Source of the DNA: Henricia sp. BOLD:AAB3569
Taxonomy: Eukaryota; Echinodermata; Asteroidea; Spinulosida; Echinasteridae
DNA: 64,000 nt
Direction of reading: 5' to 3'
NCBI GenBank assembly: GCA_037783545.1
Contig: JBBELK010000096.1
Span: forward strand, 3,410,001 to 3,474,000
Positions 12,238 to 24,193 of the stretch are shown piece after piece. A program made the translations under genes and the position numbers. Under the pieces are notes generated by a model. It did not search any database. It was not told the origin of the DNA and saw only the letters and a list, made by a program, of their open reading frames with translations. Positions within the stretch are counted from its first letter, which is position 1, and every line of letters begins with the position of its first letter.

Positions 12238-13526
12238 ATGCAAAATTTGAAGTACGTCGGAAAATTTATTGACTTCCAAATTTGCCGACGTTTGGACCAC
12301 ACTTTGACCAAATTCCCGTCCCAAACAAGACTGAGCATGCGCACGAGTGATCAGGAGTACACGGACAGCCACGGTCTACAGAGCAGGCGGGAAGCCCGAG
12401 CCCAGTTTTCCCTAAACTCTGAAATTTCTCGGCCATTTCCCGGCGAAAGTTTGTCAATTTTTCAGGACAAGTGCGGAATATAGACTGTTTGGAGCATGCA
12501 AAATTTGAAGTTCGTCGGAAAATTTCTTGACTTCCAAATTTGCCGACGTTTGGACCACACTTTGACCAAATTCCCCTCCCAAACAAGACTGAGCATGCGC
12601 ACGAGTGATCAGGAGTACACGGACAGCCACGGTCTGCAGAGCAGGCAGGAAGCCCGAGCCCAGTTTTCCCTAAACTCTGAAATTTCTCGGCCATTTCCCG
12701 GCGAAAGTCTGTCAATTTTTCAGGACAAGTGCGGAATATAGACTGTTTAGAGCATGCAAAATTTGAAGTACGTCGGAAAATTCTTGACTTCCAAATTTGC
12801 CGACGTTTGGACCACACTTTGACCAAATTCCAGTCCCAAACAAGACTGAGCATGCGCACGAGTGATCAGGAGTACACGGACAGCCACGGTCTGCAGAGCA
12901 GGCAGGAAGCCCGAGCCCAGTTTTCCCCAAACTCTGAAATTTCTCGGCCATTTCCCGGCGAAAGTCTGTCAATTTTTCAGGACAAGTGCGGAATATAGAC
13001 TGTTTGGAGCATGCCAATTTTGAAGTTCGTCTGAAAATTTATTGTCTTTCAAATTTGCCGACGTTTGGACCACACTTTGACCAAATTCCCGTACCAAACA
13101 AGACTGAGCATGCGCACGAGTGATCAGGAGTACACGGACAGCCACGGTCTGCAGAGCAGGCAGGAAGCCCGAGCCCAGTTTTCCCTAAACTGTGAAATTT
13201 CTCGGCCATTTCCCGGCGAAAGTCTGTCAATTTTTCAGGACAAGTGCGGAATATAGACTGTTTGGAGCATGCAAAATTTGAAGTACGTCGGAAAATTTCT
13301 TGACTTCCAAATTTGCCGACGTTTGGACCACACTTTGACCAAATTCCCGTCCCAAACAAGACTGAGCATGCGCACGAGTGATCAGGAGTACACGGACAGC
13401 CACGGTCTACAGAGCAGGCAGGAAGCCCGAGCCCAGTTTTCCCTAAACTCTGAAATTTCTCGGCCATTTCCCGGCGAAAGTTTGTCAATTTTTCAGGACA
13501 AGTGCGGAATATAGACTGTTTGGAGC
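12238..13526 (+). repeat. 1289-bp five-monomer block, copy 1
   Basis: Units start at 12238, 12496, 12754 (257 bp), 13011 and 13269. The block recurs at 15069-16357 (offset 2831) with the same rare markers: GTTTAGAGCATGC, GAAAATTCTTGAC, GCATGCCAATTTTG, ATTGTCTTTC and CCCGTACCAAAC. It overlaps the last unit of the hexamer domain, so domain boundaries are not sharp. Confidence 0.9.
12754..13010 (+). repeat. 257-bp monomer class (first example)
   Basis: This class reads GTTTAGAGCATGC at its start and GAAAATTCTTGAC, one T short of GAAAATTTCTTGAC. It recurs at 15585, 18783, 19298, 20587, 21360, 21875, 23164, 23679, 24194, 25993, 27024, 28301, 29074, 30351, 31382, 32408, 33949, 36270, 37811, 40389, 44003, 46060 and 47343; 18016 combines it with the 6-bp loss, and 19298 has GTTTGGAGC instead of GTTTAGAGC. 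It is confined to 12.7-47.6 kb. It is usually followed by a unit starting GCATGCCAATTTTG. The 1-bp loss shortens the inverted-repeat arm and shifts all reading frames. Confidence 0.9.
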
Positions 13527-15068
13527 ATGCAAAATTTGAAGTTCGTCGGAAAATTTCTTGACTTCAAAATTTGCCGACGTTTGGACCACACTTTGACCAA
13601 ATTCCCGTCCCGAACAAGACTGAGCATGCGCACGAGTGATCAGGAGTACACGGACAGCCACGGTCTGCAGAGCAGGCAGGAGGCCCAGTTTTCCCTAAAC
13701 TCTGAAATTTCTCGGCCATTTCCCGGCGAAAGTCTGTCAATTTTTCAGGACAAGTGTGGAATATAGACTGTTTGGAGCATGCAAAATTTGAAGTTCGTCG
13801 GAAAATTTCTTGACTTCAAAATTTGCCGACGTTTGGACCACACTTTGACCAAATTCCCGTCCCAAACAAGACTGAGCATGCGCACGAGTGATCAGGAGTA
13901 CACGGACAGCCACGGTCTGCAGAGCAGGCAGGCAGGAAGCCCGAGCCCAGTTTTCCCCAAACTCTGAAATTTCTCGGCCATTTCCCGGCGAAAGTCTGTC
14001 AATTTTCAGGACAAGTGCGGAATATAGACTGTTTGGAGCATGCAAATTTTGAAGTTCGTCTGACAATTTCTTGACTTCCAAATTTGCCGACGTTTGGACC
14101 ACACTTTGACCAAATTCCCGTCCCAAACAAGACTGAGCATGCGCACGAGTGATCAGGAGTACACGGACAGCCACGGTCTGCAGAGCAGGCAGGAAGCCCG
14201 AGCCCAGTTTTCCCCAAACTCTGAAATTTCTCGGCCATTTCTCGGCGAAAGTCTGTCAATTTTTCAGGACAAGTGCGGAATATAGACTGTTTGGAGCATG
14301 CAAAATTTGAAGTTCGTCGGAAAATTTCTTGACTTCAAAATTTGCCGACGTTTGGACCACACTTTGACCAAATTCCCGTCCCGAACAAGACTGAGCATGC
14401 GCACGAGTGATCAGGAGTACACGGACAGCCACGGTCTGCAGAGCAGGCAGGAAGCCCAGTTTTCCCTAAACTCTGAAATTTCTCGGCCATTTCCCGGCGA
14501 AAGTCTGTCAATTTTTCAGGACAAGTGTGGAATATAGACTGTTTGGAGCATGCAAAATTTGAAGTTCGTCGGAAAATTTCTTGACTTCAAAATTTGCCGA
14601 CGTTTGGACCACACTTTGACCAAATTCCCGTCCCAAACAAGACTGAGCATGCGCACGAGTGATCAGGAGTACACGGACAGCCACGGTCTGCAGAGCAGGC
14701 AGGCAGGAAGCCCGAGCCCAGTTTTCCCCAAACTCTGAAATTTCTCGGCCATTTCCCGGCGAAAGTCTGTCAATTTTCAGGACAAGTGCGGAATATAGAC
14801 TGTTTGGAGCATGCAAATTTTGAAGTTCGTCTGACAATTTCTTGACTTCCAAATTTGCCGACGTTTGGACCACACTTTGACCAAATTCCCGTCCCAAACA
14901 AGACTGAGCATGCGCACGAGTGATCAGGAGTACACGGACAGCCACGGTCTGCAGAGCAGGCAGGAAGCCCGAGCCCAGTTTTCCCCAAACTCTGAAATTT
15001 CTCGGCCATTTCTCGGCGAAAGTCTGTCAATTTTTCAGGACAAGTGCGGAATATAGACTGTTTGGAGC
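13527..15068 (+). repeat. HOR domain 4: 771-bp trimer, two copies
   Basis: Copies are 13527-14297 and 14298-15068, each made of 252-, 261- and 258-bp units. Both carry the same single-T loss (CAATTTTCAGG) after the triple-CAGG unit, so this is a recent tandem duplication. The trimer is built from the middle units of the domain 3 hexamer. Confidence 0.92.
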
Positions 15069-16357
15069 ATGCAAAATTTGAAGTACGTCGGAAAATTTAT
15101 TGACTTCCAAATTTGCCGACGTTTGGACCACACTTTGACCAAATTCCCGTCCCAAACAAGACTGAGCATGCGCACGAGTGATCAGGAGTACACGGACAGC
15201 CACGGTCTACAGAGCAGGCGGGAAGCCCGAGCCCAGTTTTCCCTAAACTCTGAAATTTCTCGGCCATTTCCCGGCGAAAGTTTGTCAATTTTTCAGGACA
15301 AGTGCGGAATATAGACTGTTTGGAGCATGCAAAATTTGAAGTTCGTCGGAAAATTTCTTGACTTCCAAATTTGCCGACGTTTGGACCACACTTTGACCAA
15401 ATTCCCCTCCCAAACAAGACTGAGCATGCGCACGAGTGATCAGGAGTACACGGACAGCCACGGTCTGCAGAGCAGGCAGGAAGCCCGAGCCCAGTTTTCC
15501 CTAAACTCTGAAATTTCTCGGCCATTTCCCGGCGAAAGTCTGTCAATTTTTCAGGACAAGTGCGGAATATAGACTGTTTAGAGCATGCAAAATTTGAAGT
15601 ACGTCGGAAAATTCTTGACTTCCAAATTTGCCGACGTTTGGACCACACTTTGACCAAATTCCAGTCCCAAACAAGACTGAGCATGCGCACGAGTGATCAG
15701 GAGTACACGGACAGCCACGGTCTGCAGAGCAGGCAGGAAGCCCGAGCCCAGTTTTCCCCAAACTCTGAAATTTCTCGGCCATTTCCCGGCGAAAGTCTGT
15801 CAATTTTTCAGGACAAGTGCGGAATATAGACTGTTTGGAGCATGCCAATTTTGAAGTTCGTCGGAAAATTTATTGTCTTTCAAATTTGCCGACGTTTGGA
15901 CCACACTTTGACCAAATTCCCGTACCAAACAAGACTGAGCATGCGCACGAGTGATCAGGAGTACACGGACAGCCACGGTCTGCAGAGCAGGCAGGAAGCC
16001 CGAGCCCAGTTTTCCCTAAACTGTGAAATTTCTCGGCCATTTCCCGGCGAAAGTCTGTCAATTTTTCAGGACAAGTGCGGAATATAGACTGTTTGGAGCA
16101 TGCAAAATTTGAAGTACGTCGGAAAATTTCTTGACTTCCAAATTTGCCGACGTTTGGACCACACTTTGACCAAATTCCCGTCCCAAACAAGACTGAGCAT
16201 GCGCACGAGTGATCAGGAGTACACGGACAGCCACGGTCTACAGAGCAGGCGGGAAGCCCGAGCCCAGTTTTCCCTAAACTCTGAAATTTCTCGGCCATTT
16301 CCCGGCGAAAGTTTGTCAATTTTTCAGGACAAGTGCGGAATATAGACTGTTTGGAGC
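15069..16357 (+). repeat. 1289-bp five-monomer block, copy 2
   Basis: This repeats 12238-13526 at offset 2831, with units at 15069, 15327, 15585 (257 bp), 15842 and 16100. Small differences include GTTCGTCGG in place of GTTCGTCTG at the 15842 unit and GAGCAGGCGGG in place of GAGCAGGCAGG at the 16100 unit. It sits immediately after the two 771-bp trimers, so the trimers are flanked by two copies of one block. Confidence 0.9.
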
Positions 16358-17757
16358 ATGCAAAATTTGAAGTTCGTCGGAAAATGTCTTGACTTCCAAA
16401 TTTGCCGACGTTTGGACCACACTTTGACCAAATTCCCGTCCCAAACAAGACTGAGCATGCGCACGAGTGATCAGGAGTACACGGACAGCCACGGTCTGCA
16501 GAGCAGGCAGGAAGCCCGAGCCCAGTTTTCCCTAAACTGTGAAATTTCTCGGCCATTTCCCGGCGAAAGTCTGTCAATTTTTCAGGACAAGTGCGGAATA
16601 TAGACTGTTTGGAGCATGCACAATTTGAAGTTGGTCGGAAAATTTCTTGACTTCCAAACTCTGAAATTTCTCGGCCATTTCCTGGCGAAAGTCTGTCAAT
16701 TTTTCAGGACAAGTGCGGAATATAGACTGTTTGGAGCATGCACAATTTGAAGTTTGTCGGAAAATTTCTTGACTTCCAAATTTTCCGACGTTTGGACCAC
16801 ACTTTGACCAAATTCCCGTCCCAAACAAGACTGAGCATGCGCACGAGTGATCAGGAGTACACGGACAGCCACGGTCTGCAGAGCAGGCAGGAAGCCCAGT
16901 TTTCCCTAAACTATGACATTTCTCGGCCATTTCCCGGCGAAAGTTTGTCAATTTTTCAGGACAAGTGCGGAATATAGACTGTTTGGAGCATGCAAAATTT
17001 GAAGTTCATCGGAAAATTTCTTGACTTCCAAATTTGCCGACGTTTGGACCACACTTTGACCAAATTCCCGTCCCAAACAAGACTGAGCATGCGCACGAGT
17101 GATCAGGAGTACACGGACAGCCACGGTCTGCAGAGCAGGCAGGAAGCCCAGTTTTCCCTAAACTCTGAAATTTCTCGGCCATTTCCCGGCGAAAGTCTGT
17201 CAATTTTTCAGGACAAGTGTGGAATATAGACTGTTTGGAGCATGCAAAATTTGTAGTTCGTCGGAAAATTTCTTGACTTCAAAATTTGCCGACGTTTGGA
17301 CCACACTTTGACCAAATTCCCGTCCCAAACAAGACTGAGCATGCGCACGAGTGATCAGGAGTACACGGACAGCCACGGTCTGCAGAGCAGGCAGGAAGCC
17401 CGAGCCCAGTTTTCCCCAAACTCTGAAATTTCTCGGCCATTTCCCGGCGAAAGTCTGTCAATTTTTCAGGACAAGTGCGGAATATAGACTGTTTGGAGCA
17501 TGTAAAATTTGAAGTTCGTCGGAAAATGTCTTGACTTCCAAATTTGCCGACGTTTGGACCACACTTTGACCAAATTCCCGTCCCAAACAAGACTGAGCAT
17601 GCGCACGAGTGATCAGGAGTACACGGACAGCCACGGTCTACAGAGCAGGCAGGAAGCCCGAGCCCAGTTTTCCCTAAACTCTGAAATTTCTCGGCCATTT
17701 CCCGGCGAAAGTTTGTCAATTTTTCAGGACAAGTGCGGAATATAGACTGTTTGGAGC
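16358..17757 (+). repeat. Second copy of irregular-zone segment (offset 9882)
   Basis: Units at 16358, 16616 (truncated), 16738, 16990 and 17242 correspond to 6476, 6734, 6856, 7108 and 7360, all exactly 9882 bp away. Shared rare markers include the 122-bp unit, CTATGACATTTC, GTGTGGAATATAG and TTTGTAGTTCG. The next unit, 17500 (GCATGTAAAATTTG), matches 7876 rather than 7618, so one monomer is missing from this copy. Confidence 0.9.
16616..16737 (+). repeat. Second copy of the 122-bp truncated monomer
   Basis: It has the same junction and length as the truncated unit at 6734-6855, exactly 9882 bp away. It differs at the start (GCACAATTTG instead of GCAAAATTTG). An identical junction implies one deletion event followed by duplication of the surrounding block, not two independent deletions. 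Confidence 0.93.
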
Positions 17758-19554
17758 ATGCAAAATTTGAAGTTCGTCGGAAAATGTCTTGACTTCCAAA
17801 TTTGCCGACGTTTGGACCACACTTTGACCAAATTCCCCTCCCAAACAAGACTGAGCATGCGCACGAGTGATCAGGAGAACACGGACAGCCACGGTCTGCA
17901 GAGCAGGCAGGAAGCCCGAGCCCAGTTTTCCCTAAACTCTGAAATTTCTCGGCCATTTCCCGGCGAAAGTCTGTCAATTTTTCAGGACAAGTGCGGAATA
18001 TAGACTGTTTAGAGCATGCAAAATTTGAAGTACGTCGGAAAATTCTTGACTTCCAAATTTGCCGACGTTTGGACCACACTTTGACCAAATTACAGTCCCA
18101 AACAAGACTGAGCATGCGCACGAGTGATCAGGAGTACACGGACAGCCACGGTCTGCAGAGCAGGCAGGAAGCCCAGTTTTCCCTAAACTCTGAAATTTCT
18201 CGGCCATTTCCCGGCGAAAGTTTGTCAATTTTTCAGGACAAGTGCGGAATATAGACTGTTTGGAGCATGCAAAATTTGAAGTTCATCGGAAAATTTCTTG
18301 ACTTCCAAATTTGCCGACGTTTGGACCACACTTTGACCAAATTCCCGTCCCAAACAAGACTGAGCATGCGCACGAGTGATCAGGAGTACACGGACAGCCA
18401 CGGTCTGCAGAGCAGGCAGAAAGCCCGAGCCCAGTTTTCCCCAAACTCTGAAATGTCTCGGCCATTTCCCGGCGAAAGTCTATGAATTTTTCAGGACAAG
18501 TGCGGAATATAGACTGTTTGGAGCATGCAAAATTTGAAGTTGGTCGGAAAATTTCTTGACTTCCAAATTTGCCGACGTTTGGACCACACTTTGACCAAAT
18601 TCCCCTCCCAAACAAGACTGAGCATGCGCACGAGTGATCAGGAGTACACGGACAGCCACGGTCTGCAGAGCAGGCAGGAAGCCCGAGCCCAGTTTTCCCT
18701 AAACTCTGAAATTTCTCGGCCATTTCCCGGCGAAAGTCTGTCAAATTTTCAGGACAAGTGCGGAATATAGACTGTTTAGAGCATGCAAAATTTGAAGTAC
18801 GTCGGAAAATTCTTGACTTCCAAATTTGCCGACGTTTGGACCACACTTTGACCAAATTCCAGTCCCAAACAAGACTGAGCATGCGCACGAGTGATCAGGA
18901 GTACACGGACAGCCACGGTTTGCAGAGCAGGCAGGAAGCCCGAGCCCAGTTTTCCCCAAACTCTGAAATTTCTCGGCCATTTCCCGGCGAAAGTCTGTCA
19001 ATTTTTCAGGACAAGTGCGGAATATAGACTGTTTGGAGCATGCCAATTTTGAAGTTCGTCTGAAAATTTATTGACTTTCAAATTTGCCGACGTTTGGACC
19101 ACACTTTGACCAAATTCCCGTCCCAAACAAGACTGAGCATGCGCACGAGTGATCAGGAGTACACGGACAGCCACGGTCTGCAGAGCAGGCAGGAAGCCCG
19201 AGCCCAGTTTTCCCTAAACTGTGAAATTTCTCGGCCATTTCCCGGCGAAAGTCTGTCAATTTTTCAGGACAAGTGCGGAATATAGACTGTTTGGAGCATG
19301 CAAAATTTGAAGTACGTCGGAAAATTCTTGACTTCCAAATTTGCCGACGTTTGGACCACACTTTGACCAAATTCCAGTCCCAAACAAGACTGAGCATGGG
19401 CACGAGTGATCAGGAGTACACGGACAGCCACGGTCTGCAGAGCAGGCAGGAAGCCCGAGCCCAGTTTTCCCCAAACTCTGAAATTTCTCGGCCATTTCCC
19501 GGCGAAAGTCTGTCAATTTTTCAGGACAAGTGCGGAATATAGACTGTTTGGAGC
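17758..19554 (+). repeat. Mixed monomers between HOR domains
   Basis: Units start at 17758, 18016 (251 bp, combining the 1-bp and 6-bp losses), 18267, 18525, 18783 (257 bp), 19040 and 19298 (257 bp). The unit at 18267 ends in GTCTATGAATTTTTC, a marker reused at 25477 and in the HORs of 25.7-32 kb. At about 19398 the second GCATGC is mutated to GCATGG. No complete local HOR copy is seen here. Confidence 0.82.
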
Positions 19555-22500
19555 ATGCCAATTTTGAAGTTCGTCTGAAAATTTATTGACTTTCAAATTT
19601 GCCGACGTTTGGACCACACTTTGACAAAATTCCAGTCCCAAACAAGACTGAGCATGCGCACGAGTGATCAGGAGTACACGGACAGCCACGGTCTACAGAG
19701 CAGGCAGGAAGCCCGAGCCCAGTTTTCCCTAAACTCTGATATTTCTCGGCCATTTCCCGGCGAAAGTTTGTCAATTTTTCAGGACATGTGCGGAATATAG
19801 ACTGTTTGGAGCATGCAAAATTTGAAGTTTGTCGGAAAATTTCTTGACTTCCAAATTTTCCGACGTTTGGACCACACTTTGACCAAATTCCCGTCCCAAA
19901 CAAGACTGAGCATGCGCACGAGTGATCAGGAGTACACGGACAGCCACGGTCTGCAGAGCAGGCAGGAAGCCCGAGCCCAGTTTTCCCTAAACTGTGAAAT
20001 TTCTCGGCCATTTCCCGGCGAAAGTCTGTCAATTTTTCAGGACAAGTGCGGAATATAGACTGTTTGGAGCATGCAAAATTTGAAGTACGTCGGAAAATTT
20101 CTTGACTTCCAAATTTGCCGACGTTTGGACCACACTTTGACCAAATTCCCGTCCCAAACAAGACTGAGCATGCGCACGAGTGATCAGGAGTACACGGACA
20201 GCCACGGTCTACAGAGCAGGCGGGAAGCCCGAGCCCAGTTTTCCCTAAACTCTGAAATTTCTCGGCCATTTCCCGGCGAAAGTTTGTAAATTTTTCAGGA
20301 CAAGTGCGGAATATAGACTGTTTGGAGCATGCAAAATTTGAAGTTCGTCGGAAAATGTCTTGACTTCCAAATTTGCCGACGTTTGGACCACACTTTGACC
20401 AAATTCCCCTCCCAAACAAGACTGAGCATGCGCACGAGTGATCAGGAGAACACGGACAGCCACGGTCTGCAGAGCAGGCAGGAAGCCCGAGCCCAGTTTT
20501 CCCTAAACTCTGAAATTTCTCGGCCATTTCCCGGCGAAAGTCTGTCAATTTTTCAGGACAAGTGCGGAATATAGACTGTTTAGAGCATGCAAAATTTGAA
20601 GTACGTCGGAAAATTCTTGACTTCCAAATTTGCCGACGTTTGGACCACACTTTGACCAAATTACAGTCCCAAACAAGACTGAGCATGCGCACGAGTGATC
20701 AGGAGTACACGGACAGCCACGGTCTGCAGAGCAGGCAGGAAGCCCGAGCCCAGTTTTCCCCAAACTCTGAAATTTCTCGGCCATTTCCCGGCGAAAGTTT
20801 GTCAATTTTTCAGGACAAGTGCGGAATATAGACTGTTTGGAGCATGCAAAATTTGAAGTTCGTCGGAAAATTTCTTGACTTCAAAATTTGCCGACGTTTG
20901 GACCACACTTTGACCAAATTCCCCTCCCAAACAAGACTGAGCATGCGCACGAGTGATCAGGAGTACACGGACAGCCACGGTCTGCAGAGCAGGCAGGAAG
21001 CCCGAGCCCAGTTTTCCCCAAACTCTGAAATTTCTCGGCCATTTCCCGGCGAAAGTTTGTCAATTTTTCAGGACAAGTGCGGAATATAGACTGTTTGGAG
21101 CATGCAAAATTTGAAGTTCGTCGGAAAATTTCTTGACTTCAAAATTTGCCGACGTTTGGACCACACTTTGACCAAATTCCCCTCCCAAACAAGACTGAGC
21201 ATGCGCACGAGTGATTAGGAGTACACGGACAGCCACGGTCTGCAGAGCAGGCAGGAAGCCCGAGCCCAGTTTTCCCTAAATTCTGAAATTTCTCGGCCAT
21301 TTCCCGTCGAAAGTCTGTCAATTTTTCAGGACAAGTGCGGAATATAGACTGTTTAGAGCATGCAAAATTTGAAGTACGTCGGAAAATTCTTGACTTCCAA
21401 ATTTGCCGACGTTTGGACCACACTTTGACCAAATTCCAGTCCCAAACAAGACTGAGCATGCGCACGAGTGATCAGGAGTACACGGACAGCCACGGTCTGC
21501 AGAGCAGGCAGGAAGCCCGAGCCCAGTTTTCCCCAAACTCTGAAATTTCTCGGCCATTTCCCGGCGAAAGTCTGTCAATTTTTCAGGACAAGTGCGGAAT
21601 ATAGACTGTTTGGAATATGCAAAATTTGAAGTTCGTCGGAAAATTTATTGACTTCCAAATTTTCCGACGTTTGGACCACACTTTGACCAAATTCCCCTCC
21701 CAAACAAGACTGAGCATGCGCACGAGTGATCAGGAGTACACGGACAGCCACGGTCTGCAGAGCAGGCAGGAAGCCCGAGCCCAGTTTTCCCTAAATTCTG
21801 AAATTTCTCGGCCATTTCCCGTCGAAAGTCTGTCAATTTTTCAGGACAAGTGCGGAATATAGACTGTTTAGAGCATGCAAAATTTGAAGTACGTCGGAAA
21901 ATTCTTGACTTCCAAATTTGCCGACGTTTGGACCACACTTTGACCAAATTCCAGTCCCAAACAAGACTGAGCATGCGCACGAGTGATCAGGAGTACACGG
22001 ACAGCCACGGTCTGCAGAGCAGGCAAGAAGCCCGAGCCCAGTTTTCCCCAAACTCTGAAATTTCTCGGCCATTTCCCGGCGAAAGTCTGTCAATTTTTCA
22101 GGACAAGTGCGGAATATAGACTGTTTGGAGCATGCCAATTTTGAAGTTCGTCTGAAAATTTATTGACTTTCAAATTTGCCGACGTTTGGACCACACTTTG
22201 ACAAAATTCCAGTCCCAAACAAGACTGAGCATGCGCACGAGTGATCAGGAGTACACGGACAGGCACGGTCTACAGAGCAGGCAGGAAGCCCGAGCCCAGT
22301 TTTCCCTAAACTCTGATATTTCTCGGCCATTTCCCGGCGAAAGTTTGTCAATTTTTCAGGACATGTGCGGAATATAGACTGTTTGGAGCATGCAAAATTT
22401 GAAGTTTGTCGGAAAATTTCTTGACTTCCAAATTTTCCGACGTTTGGACCACACTTTGACCAAATTCCCGTCCCAAACAAGACTGAGCATGCGCACGAGT

Positions 22501-23935
22501 GATCAGGAGTACACGGACAGCCACGGTCTGCAGAGCAGGCAGGAAGCCCGAGCCCAGTTTTCCCTAAACTGTGAAATTTCTCGGCCATTTCCCGGCGAAA
22601 GTCTGTCAATTTTTCAGGACAAGTGCGGAATATAGACTGTTTGGAGCATGCAAAATTTGAAGTACGTCGGAAAATTTCTTGACTTCCAAATTTGCCGACG
22701 TTTGGACCACACTTTGACCAAATTCCCGTCCCAAACAAGACTGAGCATGCGCACGAGTGATCAGGAGTACACGGACAGCCACGGTCTACAGAGCAGGCGG
22801 GAAGCCCGAGCCCAGTTTTCCCTAAACTCTGAAATTTCTCGGCCATTTCCCGGCGAAAGTTTGTCAATTTTTCAGGACAAGTGCGGAATATAGACTGTTT
22901 GGAGCATGCAAAATTTGAAGTTCGTCGGAAAATGTCTTGACTTCCAAATTTGCCGACGTTTGGACCACACTTTGACCAAATTCCCCTCCCAAACAAGACT
23001 GAGCATGCGCACGAGTGATCAGGAGAACACGGACAGCCACGGTCTGCAGAGCAGGCAGGAAGCCCGAGCCCAGTTTTCCCTAAACTCTGAAATTTCTCGG
23101 CCATTTCCCGGCGAAAGTCTGTCAATTTTTCAGGACAAGTGCGGAATATAGACTGTTTAGAGCATGCAAAATTTGAAGTACGTCGGAAAATTCTTGACTT
23201 CCAAATTTGCCGACGTTTGGACCACACTTTGACCAAATTACAGTCCCAAACAAGACTGAGCATGCGCACGAGTGATCAGGAGTACACGGACAGCCACGGT
23301 CTGCAGAGCAGGCAGGAAGCCCGAGCCCAGTTTTCCCCAAACTCTGAAATTTCTCGGCCATTTCCCGGCGAAAGTTTGTCATTTTTTCAGGACAAGTGCG
23401 GAATATAGACTGTTTGGAGCATGCAAAATTTGAAGTTCGTCGGAAAATTTCTTGACTTCAAAATTTGCCGACGTTTGGACCACACTTTGACCAAATTCCC
23501 CTCCCAAACAAGACTGAGCATGCGCACGAGTGATTAGGAGTACACGGACAGCCACGGTCTGCAGAGCAGGCAGGAAGCCCGAGCCCAGTTTTCCCTAAAT
23601 TCTGAAATTTCTCGGCCATTTCCCGTCGAAAGTCTGTCAATTTTTCAGGACAAGTGCGGAATATAGACTGTTTAGAGCATGCAAAATTTGAAGTACGTCG
23701 GAAAATTCTTGACTTCCAAATTTGCCGACGTTTGGACCACACTTTGACCAAATTCCAGTCCCAAACAAGACTGAGCATGCGCACGAGTGATCAGGAGTAC
23801 ACGGACAGCCACGGTCTGCAGAGCAGGCAGGAAGCCCGAGCCCAGTTTTCCCCAAACTCTGAAATTTCTCGGCCATTTCCCGGCGAAAGTCTGTCAATTT
23901 TTCAGGACAAGTGCGGAATATAGACTGTTTGGAGC
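19555..23935 (+). repeat. HOR domain 5: 2577-bp decamer, one full and one shortened copy
   Basis: Copy 1 is 19555-22131, ten units, three of them 257 bp. Copy 2 is 22132-23935. The first six units align at a constant offset of 2577; after that the offset drops to 2319 because the repeated CTTGACTTCAAAATTTG unit (20844 and 21102) is single in copy 2 (23421). The following unit, 23679, matches 21360. Shared rare markers include GACAAAATTCCAGTCCC, CTCTGATATTTC with GGACATGTGCGG, GAGAACACGG and ATTACAGTCCC. Confidence 0.88.
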
Positions 23936-24193
23936 ATGCCAATTTTGAAGTTCGTCTGAAAATTTATTGACTTTCAAATTTGCCGACGTTTGGACCACAC
24001 TTTGACCAAATTCCCCTCCCAAACAAGACTGAGCATGCGCACGAGTGATCAGGAGAACACGGACAGCCACGGTCTGCAGAGCAGGCAGGAAGCCCGAGCC
24101 CAGTTTTCCCTAAACTCTGAAATTTCTCGGCCATTTCCCGGCGAAAGTCTGTCAATTTTTCAGGACAAGTGCGGAATATAGACTGTTTAGAGC
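23936..24193 (+). repeat. Hybrid monomer
   Basis: The first part (GCATGCCAATTTTG, CTGAAAATTTATTGACTTTC) matches units such as 22132. The second part (ATTCCCCTCCC, GAGAACACGG) matches units such as 22906. The switch lies in the common stretch around GACGTTTGGACCACAC. This is what unequal crossing-over or gene conversion between two monomer types would leave. Confidence 0.8.

Larger units (their letters stand above)
7876..12495 (+). repeat. HOR domain 3: 1540-bp hexamer, three tandem copies
   Basis: Copies are 7876-9415, 9416-10955 and 10956-12495. Unit lengths in order are 258, 252, 252, 262, 258 and 258 bp, summing to 1540. Diagnostic features are two consecutive units with the 6-bp AGCCCG loss, one unit with an extra GCAG (three CAGG steps), and GTGTGGAATATAG. 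The copies look nearly identical. In copy 3 the first unit (10956) is a CCCCTCCC type instead of the GCATGTAAAATTTG type at 7876 and 9416, so one unit was replaced. The unit at 12496 matches 10956, as if a fourth copy began there. Confidence 0.93.
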
